Assembly (NCBI GenBank): GCA_001567085.1
Contig: LMZS01000161.1
Span: 1 to 49,092, forward strand
Origin: Chloroflexi bacterium OLB15
GTDB lineage: Bacteria; Chloroflexota; Anaerolineae; Aggregatilineales; Phototrophicaceae
Length of the DNA stretch: 49,092 nucleotides
Direction: 5' to 3'
Below, piece after piece: positions 11,327 through 19,411 of the stretch. Positions within the stretch are counted from its first letter, which is position 1, and each line of letters begins with the position of its first letter. Both the position numbers and the translations under genes were made by a program. The notes under the pieces are model-generated. The model was not told the origin of the DNA. It worked only from the letters and a program-made list of their open reading frames with translations, and ran no database searches.

Positions 11327-12016
11327 CTACCGCCTCGGCTGCTGTGGGGGCGGTGGTCGCTGCCCGTAGGGATTATTCGGATCGTAAGGCTGCGCCGGTG
11401 GATACTGCGGCGGATAAGGCTGCTGCGGCGGGTATTGTTGTGGTGGATATTGTTGCGGTGGTGGCTGCTGTGGATACTGCCCCGGCGGCATCTGCGGCGG
11501 GTACTGTGCCGGTGGGTAGCCGCCTTGCTGCTGGCTGCGCACAAAGGCATCAAACTCGCGATCATAATCGGTACGCTGCTGAATGAAAGTTTGCTGAACG
11601 ATGATTTTCGGCTGGCGGCGAAAACCCCGCGTCCCGTCTTTATCCAGCAGCCAGCCAAGGAATACCCCTAGCACGCTCATGATGATCGAGCCAAGCACCG
11701 CCCACCAGAAATTTTCAATAAACAGGTAGCCGGGGATAGCATTAAATGTCTCGTCCAGCCAGCGCGTAGCGCCGCTGGTCAGCATCAGCATAGCCGCGTT
11801 AATCACAAATAAGAATAACCCTAGCGTGAGCAGGATAAACGGGCAGGTCAGGAATTTTAGAATCGGCTTGATCAGCGCGTTCACGAAGGCAAAAACCAGC
11901 GCTGAAATAGCCAGCGGTATCGGCCATTCGCCCACGAACTTGATCCCCGGCAGCAGGCCGGAAGCCAGTACCGCAAAACTAACCACGTTGATCAGGAAAG
12001 TGATAATAAATCCCAT
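11327..12016 (-). CDS. Phage-holin-4-like (YvlD-type) membrane protein with Pro/Gln/Tyr-rich tail
   Basis: 229 residues. The first about 125 residues form the four-helix DUF/YvlD-type membrane domain (named for holin family 4 but widespread in non-phage chromosomes). Landmarks are ISALVFAFVNALIKPILKFL and LLTLGLFLFVINAAMLM. Residues about 165-229 are a cytoplasmic or external tail of PPQYPP-type repeats. The start is ATG 12016 with AGGAG 8 bases upstream. I do not regard this as a phage lysis gene: family members of this type are mostly chromosomal membrane proteins, and its neighbours are the MoxR/VWA genes. Confidence 0.85.
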   Translation of the reverse strand: MGFIITFLINVVSFAVLASGLLPGIKFVGEWPIPLAISALVFAFVNALIKPILKFLTCPFILLTLGLFLFVINAAMLMLTSGATRWLDETFNAIPGYLFIENFWWAVLGSIIMSVLGVFLGWLLDKDGTRGFRRQPKIIVQQTFIQQRTDYDREFDAFVRSQQQGGYPPAQYPPQMPPGQYPQQPPPQQYPPQQYPPQQPYPPQYPPAQPYDPNNPYGQRPPPPQQPRR

Positions 12017-12228
12017 TGCCGCGCTCCTGTTCCAGCGTCACGCATACCTACTGTATGATCAATCAGCAAATTTGTATACCGCTGGCTAACCGGTGTCGGG
12101 AAACCCTGTAGCCTTTGCTTCCCCCCTCCACGTGGAGAGGGGAACGAGGGATGAGGATATTGAAGACTTCGCATATTTTGAAATAGGCGCGCCGCTTGCC
12201 TGCTTGTGACGAGGTTGATGCCATATTT

Positions 12229-15024
12229 TTATCGCTTCGGCAGCGTGCGATTACGGCGGCGGGCATAGACCACTATCGCCACCAGAATCGCCAGCAGCAG
12301 TATGACCACCAGCGCGATCAACAGTCCGCCGCTGCTCGCGTCCGCTGCTTGTGGCTCGGCTTCTATAGGCACCAGCGTGGGCGGTATGGTGGGCGAGGTC
12401 GCTGCTGTGGGCTGAGCGGCAGCCTCAGTGACTTCAGGCGTTGATTCGGCGGTGGTGGTGCCAATCGCCGCCAGCCGTGTATCCAGCGTTTGCTGGGCTT
12501 CAGCCGTAGCCGTTCCCTGCCCGATGGCCGCTACGGTGCTGCGCGCATTCAGCGTTTGTTCTGAAACTGCTGTTGCGGTCAATGCCAGCGCCTGCGCGGT
12601 GGATGTCCCCGCGATTTGCGCGGCTGCGGTGGCGGTAGCCTGCGCTTGCGCCGTCGCCGTACTGCCTGCATCCAGCGTTTGCTGCTGCTGGGCAACGGCG
12701 GTTTCTAAAGCCACCCGCGTGGCGGTAGCCTGCGCCTGCGCGGTCGTGGTGGCGATGCTGTTTGCCAGCGCTGTGCCTGTAGTATTAGAAATAAACAGCG
12801 CGGTTTCACGGGCAACTGAAGTCGCCGTTGCCCGGCTTTCGGCCGTTGCGGTGGATTCAACGCGGTTGGTTGCCCGTGCCGCCGAAGTTTGCTGGGCAAT
12901 AAGCCTCGCCTCGGCGTTGCTGGTCGCCAGCGCATCACGGGTGGCGTTCTGCATTAGCTGGCGTGCCTCGGCGTTGCTGGTGGCGCGCGCGTTTTCCGTC
13001 GCCGTAATCAGCAAATTGGCGCTCAATGTGGCCGCTGCCGCCGTTTGCTCGCCAGCTTCTAAACTGGCCTCTGCTTCAAAGGTTGCCGTTGCTAGCGCCT
13101 GCGCCTCAAGCGTCGCCATTTGCGCGGTGGAAACAGCCGAATCTGTGGCTGCCAGCGCTATTGAGGCGCTGGTTGCTGAGGCTTGTACGGCGGCGGTCTG
13201 GTTTTGCTGAGCCTGCTGCGTGCCGACCGCCTGCGCGGTGCTGCCGGTATTTTGCGTTGCCACAAAATCTGTAGCCTGCGCCTGCGCCCCGGCAGTTGCG
13301 ATGAGATCATTCGCGCCTTGTGTGGCAGCGGCAACCGTCGCTTGCAGCGCGGCGGCAGAGGTGGTGCTGGCGTTCATCACCGCCGTGCCTGTCGCCTCAG
13401 TATAGGCTTGCATTGTGCCGGTCATCGCGGCAAACAGCGCCTCAGCCGTAGTGGTCAGCGGCACCGTCGTCAGCGCCATCGCGTTGGCTGTGCCGGTCAG
13501 GTTTGGCGTGGGCGTAAGCGTAAAGGTTGGCGAAGGGGTTTGTGTGGCCGTCGGCGCAAGCGCCGTTGCCGTTTGATAGGGCGCGTTGGAGAAACTGAAT
13601 ATCAACGTGCGTTCGCCGTGCTGCCCATCAGCCGTGTCTGCGGCAATCGAAAGCGTATGTTCGTCCGGCGCGTAACGCAGCGGGCGCAGGGTGAGCGTCC
13701 AGGGTTCCTGTACCAGATGCGCAAGTTCAACCCCATCCAGCATCACCGCTACGTGGTTCACCGGCGTCTGGCTGTTGAAGCTGAATTCCAGCGTGGTATC
13801 AGCGCTCAGTGACTGCCCATCTTCAAGCCCGGCCACAATTACCTGTACCGGCAGATCGGCAACCTCAAAATCAGCCTGATAGCTGCCGCTTTCGCCGTCC
13901 TCATCGGTTGCCACAACCTCAAGGCGGTGTGTTCCCGGAGTAAAATCGTAAGGATTGATTTCGATGCTAAACGGCGGCTGTGTAAATTCGCCCGCTATTT
14001 GACCATCAATCGTGAAAACCACCGATTGCAGCGCGTCATCTGCCAGCACATCGGCGGTGATCAGGGTGGGCGTGGCAATCGGCGTATCTGGCAGCGTCAC
14101 GTTGATGACTGGCACGGGAACTGGCGCGCGCAGCGTGGTTTGCGCGCTGGCGCTGGCATCGCCGCTCTGAACGTTCAAAATCAGCGGATATTCCGCGCCA
14201 TCAGCCGGCAAATCACAGTTCAGCGTGATCACGTATTGGCTGGTTAATCGCAAACCTAGCCCCTCATAAATCGAGGCCAGTTCATCAGGCGTAGGCGACT
14301 CATAATATGCGGCGTTTGTCGCAGTCGAAATCGTTTCCAGAAATGAACGGTCTGCGCCATAGCCAAGACCGATGGTATACACCGGCACGCCGTTCACTCG
14401 CGCGGCGGCGATCACTTCTTCCGGCGTCACCGTACTAAGCCCGCCATATTCGCTGCCATCGCTTAGCAGGATCATCGCGCGGCGCGGGTGAGGGGACTGC
14501 GCGCCAGTCTGAATGCCTTCATAGCTTGCCTGATACAGCGCTGTACGCCCGCTAATTTGCAGACCGTCTATCGCCGCCAGAACCGCATCGCGATCATCGG
14601 TGTAACCTAGCACCTGCTCCACTTGACTGGCGAAAGCAACCAACGCCACCGAGTCGCCGGGGCGCAGGGACTCGACATAGCGCCGCGCGGCAGCTTTCGC
14701 CAGTTCCAGCGGCGTTCCGGCCATCGAATCGCTAACATCAATCACCAGCACGGTTGAGAATGCCAGATTGTCATCGCTGATATTCTCGACTTCACTGATC
14801 GGGCAGTCACCCGCCAGATCGCCTGCCAGGGTAAAGTTTTCGCTGTCCAGCGCAGGGACAGGCTGCCCCAGCGCATCATATACGTTGGTCGCGATCAGAA
14901 CTTCGGGAAAGCCGGTGGTGTTTACGCCGGTAATTTCGAGGCTAAGTTCAGGCTGCTGGGCGGCTGCAACCAACCCGATCAGCAAGCCGCAGAATAGTGC
15001 TGCAATAACAATAAGTTTCTTCAC
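12229..15024 (-). CDS. Secreted, membrane-anchored VWA-domain protein with long Ala/Thr stalk
   Basis: 931 residues if started at GTG 15024, which places a clean signal peptide (KKLIVIAALFCGLLIGL, cleavage after about AAA) at the N-terminus; an ATG at 15063 would add 13 residues before it. The von Willebrand A domain (about residues 80-260) has a complete MIDAS: DVSDS, then a Thr in SGRTALYQ, then LLSDGSE. Two or more Ig-like beta domains follow to about residue 480. Next come about 360 residues of Ala/Thr/Gln-rich repeats with ATATAxA patterns. A C-terminal hydrophobic helix (LLIALVVILLLAILVAIVVY) and a basic ARRRNR stop-transfer end the protein. It resembles a surface receptor or scaffold held away from the membrane by the stalk, and may be a partner of the MoxR ATPase encoded downstream. 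Confidence 0.88.
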   Translation of the reverse strand: MKKLIVIAALFCGLLIGLVAAAQQPELSLEITGVNTTGFPEVLIATNVYDALGQPVPALDSENFTLAGDLAGDCPISEVENISDDNLAFSTVLVIDVSDSMAGTPLELAKAAARRYVESLRPGDSVALVAFASQVEQVLGYTDDRDAVLAAIDGLQISGRTALYQASYEGIQTGAQSPHPRRAMILLSDGSEYGGLSTVTPEEVIAAARVNGVPVYTIGLGYGADRSFLETISTATNAAYYESPTPDELASIYEGLGLRLTSQYVITLNCDLPADGAEYPLILNVQSGDASASAQTTLRAPVPVPVINVTLPDTPIATPTLITADVLADDALQSVVFTIDGQIAGEFTQPPFSIEINPYDFTPGTHRLEVVATDEDGESGSYQADFEVADLPVQVIVAGLEDGQSLSADTTLEFSFNSQTPVNHVAVMLDGVELAHLVQEPWTLTLRPLRYAPDEHTLSIAADTADGQHGERTLIFSFSNAPYQTATALAPTATQTPSPTFTLTPTPNLTGTANAMALTTVPLTTTAEALFAAMTGTMQAYTEATGTAVMNASTTSAAALQATVAAATQGANDLIATAGAQAQATDFVATQNTGSTAQAVGTQQAQQNQTAAVQASATSASIALAATDSAVSTAQMATLEAQALATATFEAEASLEAGEQTAAAATLSANLLITATENARATSNAEARQLMQNATRDALATSNAEARLIAQQTSAARATNRVESTATAESRATATSVARETALFISNTTGTALANSIATTTAQAQATATRVALETAVAQQQQTLDAGSTATAQAQATATAAAQIAGTSTAQALALTATAVSEQTLNARSTVAAIGQGTATAEAQQTLDTRLAAIGTTTAESTPEVTEAAAQPTAATSPTIPPTLVPIEAEPQAADASSGGLLIALVVILLLAILVAIVVYARRRNRTLPKR

Positions 15025-15180
15025 GTAAAAGTTCTCACAGGCGTAGACATTTGATGTAAGCAAAGCGCTGGAATCTTAGCGAGAAACCGGACGATGCACA
15101 AACGGCGTATATGCCATGATGAATCGGGCGGCCTGAAATGTGCGCTTTTGACCCGCTGCATCGCTTCGCGTACAAAGCGG

Positions 15181-15918
15181 CTACTTCCCTACAGCTTCCA
15201 ACAGCCGCGCATAGGCAGCATTCAGCTTTTGCATCGCGTCAGACGAACCACTTTCAACATTCAAATCCGGGTGGTAGCGCCGCGCCAAAACCCGGTACGC
15301 CGTCTTGATTTCAAGCAGCGTCGCCCCCGGCTCTAACCCTAGCAGCGCGTAATCTTCGCTTAATGTGACCAGCATCTCGTTTTCGCGGGTGGCATCATGG
15401 GCATAGCCAGACTTCCCGGCGAAGTCTGCAATAAGCCATGTGCCTTGCAGCCCTGCCAGATAGGTCGTAACTTCGCGGGTTTGCAGCGACGAAAAGCGTA
15501 CCGTCGTCCCGAATTCAGCTTTTCGGCGCAAGCCTTCGCCGCGAAAATGAACCGGGAATAAAAAGGCTTCCTGTTCGATCATCTCGAAGGCATAGATGCT
15601 GTTGTCGTACAGGGTGTACAACGCCTCCATCCAATCGTTGGCAACATATACCTGCCCATCCGCCGGAAGCATCATATCTGCCCACAATATGTACAGTGTG
15701 GCGATACCCTGCGCCTGATTATCCGTAAGCACATGGCGAATCTCGTACAGCGGCAGCGCGCTGTCTATGAAATGGGCGCTGATCTTTTCGCCCGTGTCGG
15801 CTTCAAACAGCACGATATCAATACCGTTGTGCAGCATCTTTCCCAGCCGCCCGAAGGTGCGCAGCCGCTCAATAAATACCGCGCTGGCGTAAGCCACTTC
15901 AAAACTGATATGACCCAT
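15181..15918 (-). CDS. Protein with C-terminal J domain (DnaJ-like)
   Basis: 245 residues. The last about 60 residues form a J domain: DYALLGLEPGATLLEIKTAYRVLARRYHPDLN has the invariant HPD that stimulates Hsp70 ATPase activity. The N-terminal about 180 residues are not recognised; they look like mixed alpha/beta with no membrane segment. The C-terminal placement of the J domain marks it as a specialised co-chaperone, not DnaJ itself. It lies upstream of the VWA gene on the same strand, 157 bases apart. Confidence 0.82.
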   Translation of the reverse strand: MGHISFEVAYASAVFIERLRTFGRLGKMLHNGIDIVLFEADTGEKISAHFIDSALPLYEIRHVLTDNQAQGIATLYILWADMMLPADGQVYVANDWMEALYTLYDNSIYAFEMIEQEAFLFPVHFRGEGLRRKAEFGTTVRFSSLQTREVTTYLAGLQGTWLIADFAGKSGYAHDATRENEMLVTLSEDYALLGLEPGATLLEIKTAYRVLARRYHPDLNVESGSSDAMQKLNAAYARLLEAVGK

Positions 15919-16278
15919 AAACTGGCTGCTTTCTAAAATTCACGCTCAGTCTAGCGCGTTGCAACCCCGCTGGCGAAACAGCGCGCCCGCCTATCCCCGA
16001 ACGCCGATTTGAAAAGTGCAAATTTGCGATCACATTGCTGGCAATATGGATACCTTTTTGCAGAACAAATGAGCTATTTTGGTTTTTGTGAGCGTAACAC
16101 AGCGCGTTATGCACCTTACCAATTGAATGGCTGTCCCCATCTGCACCACAAAGGGATACCGCGTGCGGATATGCGGAGACAGAGCAAATTGAATTTTCCG
16201 GTCAATCTTGCCACCCGCCTGCTTCCTCTCGCTATGTGCTGGAATAACAGGCGGAGCTTAGTAATGAGGAGAAACAGC
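15919..16278. other. 360-base gene-free region between divergent J-domain and capsid genes
   Basis: No convincing gene. An open frame in phase with the protease-capsid gene extends up to 16009, but it lacks a ribosome binding site and its composition does not look coding. A 7-bp inverted repeat CCGCCTG/CAGGCGG brackets about 16216-16256, just before the protease start. Promoters for both flanking genes should be here; I see no strong consensus. Confidence 0.5.
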
Positions 16279-18021
16279 ATGTCTTTGAAGACCGAACGCC
16301 GCGTGAAAACGCTGGGCGAAGGCCGCGTTGGCGGCTATTTAGTAGTGTGGGGGGATGCCCATCACCGCGATTTACAGGGCGAGTACTTCACGCCTGAAAC
16401 CGATCTGGCGCTGGAATGGTACGACTGCCGCCCCGCGCTCTATCAGCATGGGCTGGATGACGCCGTGAAATCGGCGGTCATCGGCGCGATTGATACCCTG
16501 ACACCTGATGACACCGGCGTGTGGGCGGAAGCCCAGCTAGACCTGCGCCACCACTACGCCCGCGCGGTGCTGCGCCTGGTTGAACGCGGCGCTTTAGCCT
16601 GGTCATCGGGCAGCCTGCCGCATCTGGTTGAGGTGGCTGACGATGGCCGTATCAAACGTTGGCCGCTGGTTGAAGGCAGCCTCACCCCGACGCCTGCCGA
16701 ACCGCGCCGCACCGATATTCGCACCATCAAAGCCGCGTATCACCAATTTGGATTGTCCTTAGAAAAACTGGAACTAGAAGGAGAAATTGAAATGACCGAT
16801 AACTTCACCAACACCCCTGTAAAACGCCTGCCGGTTAAGGTGAGCGAGGAAAATATTGGCCGCATCGAGGTTGGCAGCGAGTTTGACCGCCTTGATGATC
16901 TCGACTTGCTGCATGGCTACCTGCTGCTGCGCCATACCAAAAGCTTTCATGGCGTCAGTGAGCGTTATGCCAACGCGCTGTCTTATAAGCTGCACAAGAC
17001 GGGCATCAGCGCCCTGAAAGCCGATGAACTCAGCCGCAGCACACTGACCGGCTTTGGCGATGAATGGGTGCCCGATCTCTGGAGCGCGCAAATCTGGCGC
17101 AAGGCGCGGCTGGAAAACACCATCATGCCGCTGCTGCCCGGCATCGAGCAGCCATCCAACCCTTTTGAAGTGCCCACCGAAGGCACTGATCCGCTGGTGT
17201 ACTACGTGCCGGAAACGGCAGATGAAGCGCAGTTGAATTTAGGCAGCGGCAACGCGATTCCCGATAGCAAAATTGGCAGCGGCAAGGTGCAGTTGAACGC
17301 GAAGAAGCTGGCGCTGCGCGTCGGTTTCAGCGCTGAACTGGTCGAAGATGCCGTTGTTCCGGTGCTTAACCTCTACCGTGAACAGGCCGTTCGCGCCATC
17401 ACCGATGCCGTTGATAATGTGATCCTGAACGGCGACACCACTACCGCCGCCACCGGCAATATCAACAAGGATCACGCCGCGCCGATTTCAACAGATCGCT
17501 ATCTGGCTTTTGACGGCTTGCGCAAACTGCCGCTGGTCACCAATGCCGCCAATAAAGTAGACGCCGCCAACGCTGCGCCCACGCTGGCGCTGCTGCGGCA
17601 GGCGCGCTTTAAGCTGGACTCGCGCTATTCGGTGCGACCCGCCGATCTCATCTGGATCGTGGACGCCGCCACCTACGCTAAGCTGCTTGCCATGCCTGAA
17701 TTCCTGACGATGGACAAAGTTGGCGCGCAGGCCACCGCCCTCACTGGACAGATCGGCTACATGGATGGCGCGCCGGTGGTTGTTTCCGCCGAGTTCCCGC
17801 TGACCGAATCCGATGGCAAGGTTGGCGCAGGCACGAATGATCGCGGCACCGCCTTATGCGTGTACCGTCCGGGTTGGGTGGTCGGCTACCGTCGCCGCAT
17901 CGCGGTGAGCGTGGATTATCTGCCGTATACCGATAGCTACCAGCTCACGGCTACCGTGCGCCTCGCGCTGGCCAACTACGACACCAAAGTCGCCGCCGCG
18001 CTCTTCAATTTAGCGGTGTAA
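16279..18021 (+). CDS. HK97-type prohead protease fused to major capsid protein
   Basis: 580 residues. Residues 1-about 165 form a S78/HK97 prohead protease: catalytic His in ALYQHGLDD (H57) and Ser in LAWSSGSLPH (S109/S110). Residues from 172 form the HK97-fold major capsid protein: a scaffold-like N-terminal part, then the conserved capsid block (EVPTEGTDPLVYYVPE, AKKLALRVGFSAELVEDA, VIVLNG-type VDNVILNGD, then the terminal YRRRIAVSVDYLPYTDSYQLTATVRLA). The start is ATG 16279 with GAGGAG (16266-16271) 7 bases upstream. An internal ribosome binding site and ATG at 16792 divide the two domains. Neighbours are chromosomal (J domain) and a HicAB-like operon; no portal or terminase is adjacent, which is unusual for this gene. 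Confidence 0.92.
   Translation: MSLKTERRVKTLGEGRVGGYLVVWGDAHHRDLQGEYFTPETDLALEWYDCRPALYQHGLDDAVKSAVIGAIDTLTPDDTGVWAEAQLDLRHHYARAVLRLVERGALAWSSGSLPHLVEVADDGRIKRWPLVEGSLTPTPAEPRRTDIRTIKAAYHQFGLSLEKLELEGEIEMTDNFTNTPVKRLPVKVSEENIGRIEVGSEFDRLDDLDLLHGYLLLRHTKSFHGVSERYANALSYKLHKTGISALKADELSRSTLTGFGDEWVPDLWSAQIWRKARLENTIMPLLPGIEQPSNPFEVPTEGTDPLVYYVPETADEAQLNLGSGNAIPDSKIGSGKVQLNAKKLALRVGFSAELVEDAVVPVLNLYREQAVRAITDAVDNVILNGDTTTAATGNINKDHAAPISTDRYLAFDGLRKLPLVTNAANKVDAANAAPTLALLRQARFKLDSRYSVRPADLIWIVDAATYAKLLAMPEFLTMDKVGAQATALTGQIGYMDGAPVVVSAEFPLTESDGKVGAGTNDRGTALCVYRPGWVVGYRRRIAVSVDYLPYTDSYQLTATVRLALANYDTKVAAALFNLAV
16778..16783 (+). promoter_or_regulatory. Internal ribosome binding site for free capsid protein
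   Basis: AAGGAG inside the fused gene, 8 bases before an in-frame ATG (16792) that sits exactly at the protease-capsid boundary. Strength and spacing match the best ribosome binding sites elsewhere in the window. Confidence 0.6.
16792..18021 (+). CDS. Major capsid protein, proposed internal-start product
   Basis: 409 residues beginning MTDNFTNT, in frame with the longer protease fusion. The length is typical of a stand-alone HK97-family capsid precursor. The first about 110 residues would act as the delta/scaffold segment removed by the protease. Making many free capsid subunits and few protease fusions from one gene would give the stoichiometry a procapsid needs. This is inferred from the ribosome binding site and the domain boundary; it could also simply be a fusion with no internal initiation. 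Confidence 0.5.
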   Translation: MTDNFTNTPVKRLPVKVSEENIGRIEVGSEFDRLDDLDLLHGYLLLRHTKSFHGVSERYANALSYKLHKTGISALKADELSRSTLTGFGDEWVPDLWSAQIWRKARLENTIMPLLPGIEQPSNPFEVPTEGTDPLVYYVPETADEAQLNLGSGNAIPDSKIGSGKVQLNAKKLALRVGFSAELVEDAVVPVLNLYREQAVRAITDAVDNVILNGDTTTAATGNINKDHAAPISTDRYLAFDGLRKLPLVTNAANKVDAANAAPTLALLRQARFKLDSRYSVRPADLIWIVDAATYAKLLAMPEFLTMDKVGAQATALTGQIGYMDGAPVVVSAEFPLTESDGKVGAGTNDRGTALCVYRPGWVVGYRRRIAVSVDYLPYTDSYQLTATVRLALANYDTKVAAALFNLAV

Positions 18022-18046
18022 TTGTAGGGATTTGTAGGACACAAGT

Positions 18047-18130
18047 GGGCGCGATTTATCGCGCCCCGCTTATGCTCCGCGCTTGTTGTTTCAACCGCTT
18101 AACGGGCGGTGGTTGCTAGTGCCACCGCCC
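18047..18130 (+). terminator. Two hairpins after the capsid gene
   Basis: The first hairpin is GGGCGCGA/TCGCGCCC (18047-18054, 18059-18066) with loop TTTA. The second is GGGCGGTGG/CCACCGCCC (18104-18112, 18122-18130) with a 9-base loop. Neither is followed by a clear T run, so termination may be weak or factor-dependent. They separate the capsid gene from the next operon. Confidence 0.45.
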
Positions 18131-18133
18131 CTG

Positions 18134-18160
18134 TTGGCATACTGGAACACCCTGTACAAT
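18134..18160 (+). promoter_or_regulatory. Candidate promoter of the DUF6941-HicA-HicB operon
   Basis: TTGGCA (18134-18139) and TACAAT (18155-18160), spacer 15 bases (short). It lies directly after the hairpin pair and 40 bases before the first ATG of the operon. Confidence 0.35.
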
Positions 18161-18199
18161 GGGAAGATATAGATTACTCACTTTGAAGGTGTCTGATTT

Positions 18200-18604
18200 A
18201 TGGAAGTCCCAATTTTGCTCGTTGCTGATTACGCTAACGAGACGAGTAATGGCAAGCTTAATGTTATGGGAATATTTACAAATATCTACGCCTCTAGTTT
18301 CCCAACGATACATCCGCAACTGTTCCTGGTAACGCAGATTACCGCTAGCCCTGCTGAATATAATCGAAAATTTCGGCTTGGCATCAAACTTTTAGATGAT
18401 GATGCTATGAATACCCTGGCGAATATTGAAACCGAAGTACAAGTTCCTAATGGGCAGCAAGGCGAATTAATTCGCATAAATTTCATGATAGGACTGGCTA
18501 ATTTGTTATTTCCAAAGCCGGGTACATACGAATTTTGCATCTTGATAGATAATGATCAGAAAGCAACATTGCCTATACAACTTACCCTTCAGCAATCAAC
18601 GTGA
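18200..18604 (+). CDS. DUF6941-like hypothetical protein
   Basis: 134 residues, function unknown. The N-terminus (VPILLVADYANETSNGKLNVMGIF) matches the pattern of the DUF6941 family, small beta-rich proteins that open with an ADYAN..xGKLN motif. No signal peptide or membrane helix. It is the first gene of a three-gene operon with the HicA- and HicB-like genes, starting at ATG 18200 with GAAGG upstream. The operon is visibly richer in A+T than the capsid gene before it, suggesting separate acquisition. Confidence 0.72.
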   Translation: MEVPILLVADYANETSNGKLNVMGIFTNIYASSFPTIHPQLFLVTQITASPAEYNRKFRLGIKLLDDDAMNTLANIETEVQVPNGQQGELIRINFMIGLANLLFPKPGTYEFCILIDNDQKATLPIQLTLQQST

Positions 18605-18615
18605 AGGATTAGGTT

Positions 18616-18885
18616 GTGGCAGACAAAGGCAAAAAACTTCTTGAAAAAGCAAAAAATTCACCGGCAAACTGGTCAGTTAATGAATTAGAGCAACTTTATA
18701 TCGCGTATGGCTTTGAAATTGTCCGAAAAAGTAAACATGCTTTTGCTGTGCATTCTGTTTTCAAAGAATTACGTGGAACCATTCCCAATCACAAGTCATT
18801 TTCAGCGGATTATGTTCGAGATGCGGTAAAGCTCATTGAAAAACTGGAAGAACGTCAATACGCTGCTGAAGATGAACAAGAGTAA
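18616..18885 (+). CDS. HicA-like mRNA interferase toxin
   Basis: 89 residues. The dsRBD-like HicA core is visible: GFEIVRKSKHAFAVHS with the candidate catalytic His (KSKHAF), then LRGTIPNHKS corresponding to the TVPRHK motif of HicA, then a C-terminal helix (DYVRDAVKLIEKLEE). HicA toxins cleave mRNA independently of the ribosome. The protein is slightly longer than usual, with about 20 extra N-terminal residues and an acidic tail. The start is a GTG at 18616 with AAGGA 7 bases upstream. The HicB-like gene follows 12 bases after the stop, which is the normal toxin-first order. Confidence 0.68.
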   Translation: MADKGKKLLEKAKNSPANWSVNELEQLYIAYGFEIVRKSKHAFAVHSVFKELRGTIPNHKSFSADYVRDAVKLIEKLEERQYAAEDEQE

Positions 18886-18897
18886 GGAGAAATACCA

Positions 18898-19284
18898 ATG
18901 TCAATTCAACTTAATGAGCGGGCGCAGCAGTTAGCAAATCGGCCTTATCATGTTACGGTAAATTTAGAAACGTTAAATTCAGGCGAGGTGGTTTTTGTTC
19001 TGAACTGCCTTGAACTCACTGGATGTATAGCTCAAGGTGAAACTTTTGAGCAAGCCGAAAAGGATTTTTCGGAGGTTCTCTACGAATACATCCTGGGGTA
19101 TTTGGAAGATGGAATACCAGTTCCTGACCCATATGGGGTAACGACTGAAACTTCAGGAGATGTCAAGCGAATAGCGGATGAAGATTCTCGCGCTGAACAA
19201 AAACTTGTTGAGGCATCTGAAGATAGATACGAAACCAACTTGCTAGGGGCGAGCCGCATAGTAGCATTACCATTAGCCGTTTAA
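18898..19284 (+). CDS. HicB-like antitoxin
   Basis: 128 residues. The central part has the degenerate RNase H-like HicB fold: VFVLNCLELTGCIAQGETFEQAEKDFSEVLYEYI, where HicB typically reads P.LpGC.sqGdT..EA..n. It is followed by the typical DGIPVPDP end of the fold. No obvious ribbon-helix-helix or HTH is present in the C-terminal part. The start is ATG 18898 with AAGGAG upstream. Expected to neutralise the neighbouring HicA-like toxin. Confidence 0.72.
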   Translation: MSIQLNERAQQLANRPYHVTVNLETLNSGEVVFVLNCLELTGCIAQGETFEQAEKDFSEVLYEYILGYLEDGIPVPDPYGVTTETSGDVKRIADEDSRAEQKLVEASEDRYETNLLGASRIVALPLAV

Positions 19285-19310
19285 TAAATATCGTCACGGT
19301 TAAAAAATAT

Positions 19311-19346
19311 GGGCAGTTCAATATGCGAACTGCCCCATTTTTATTT
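19311..19346 (+). terminator. Rho-independent terminator of the HicAB-like operon
   Basis: A 9-bp stem GGGCAGTTC/GAACTGCCC (19311-19319, 19327-19335) with a 7-base loop, followed by ATTTTTATTT. Confidence 0.85.
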
Positions 19347-19411
19347 ACAAAATCATTGCATATCTTTCCTTTTCCGCGCCCGCTTGTCGGGGTGAGGGTC
19401 TCTTCCTTCCC

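Noticed and set aside
11327..12016. Holin-4-like protein as part of the phage set
   Set aside because: Members of this family are common chromosomal membrane proteins; it lies on the other strand within the MoxR/VWA block.
12428..13210. Long plus-strand open frame opposite the VWA gene
   Set aside because: It is the antisense of the Ala/Thr repeat region; its Val/Ala/Ser-rich product only mirrors the repeats, and it has no ribosome binding site.
16009..16278. N-terminal extension of the protease-capsid protein
   Set aside because: The open frame continues upstream, but there is no ribosome binding site or conserved sequence; the start at 16279 has a strong site.
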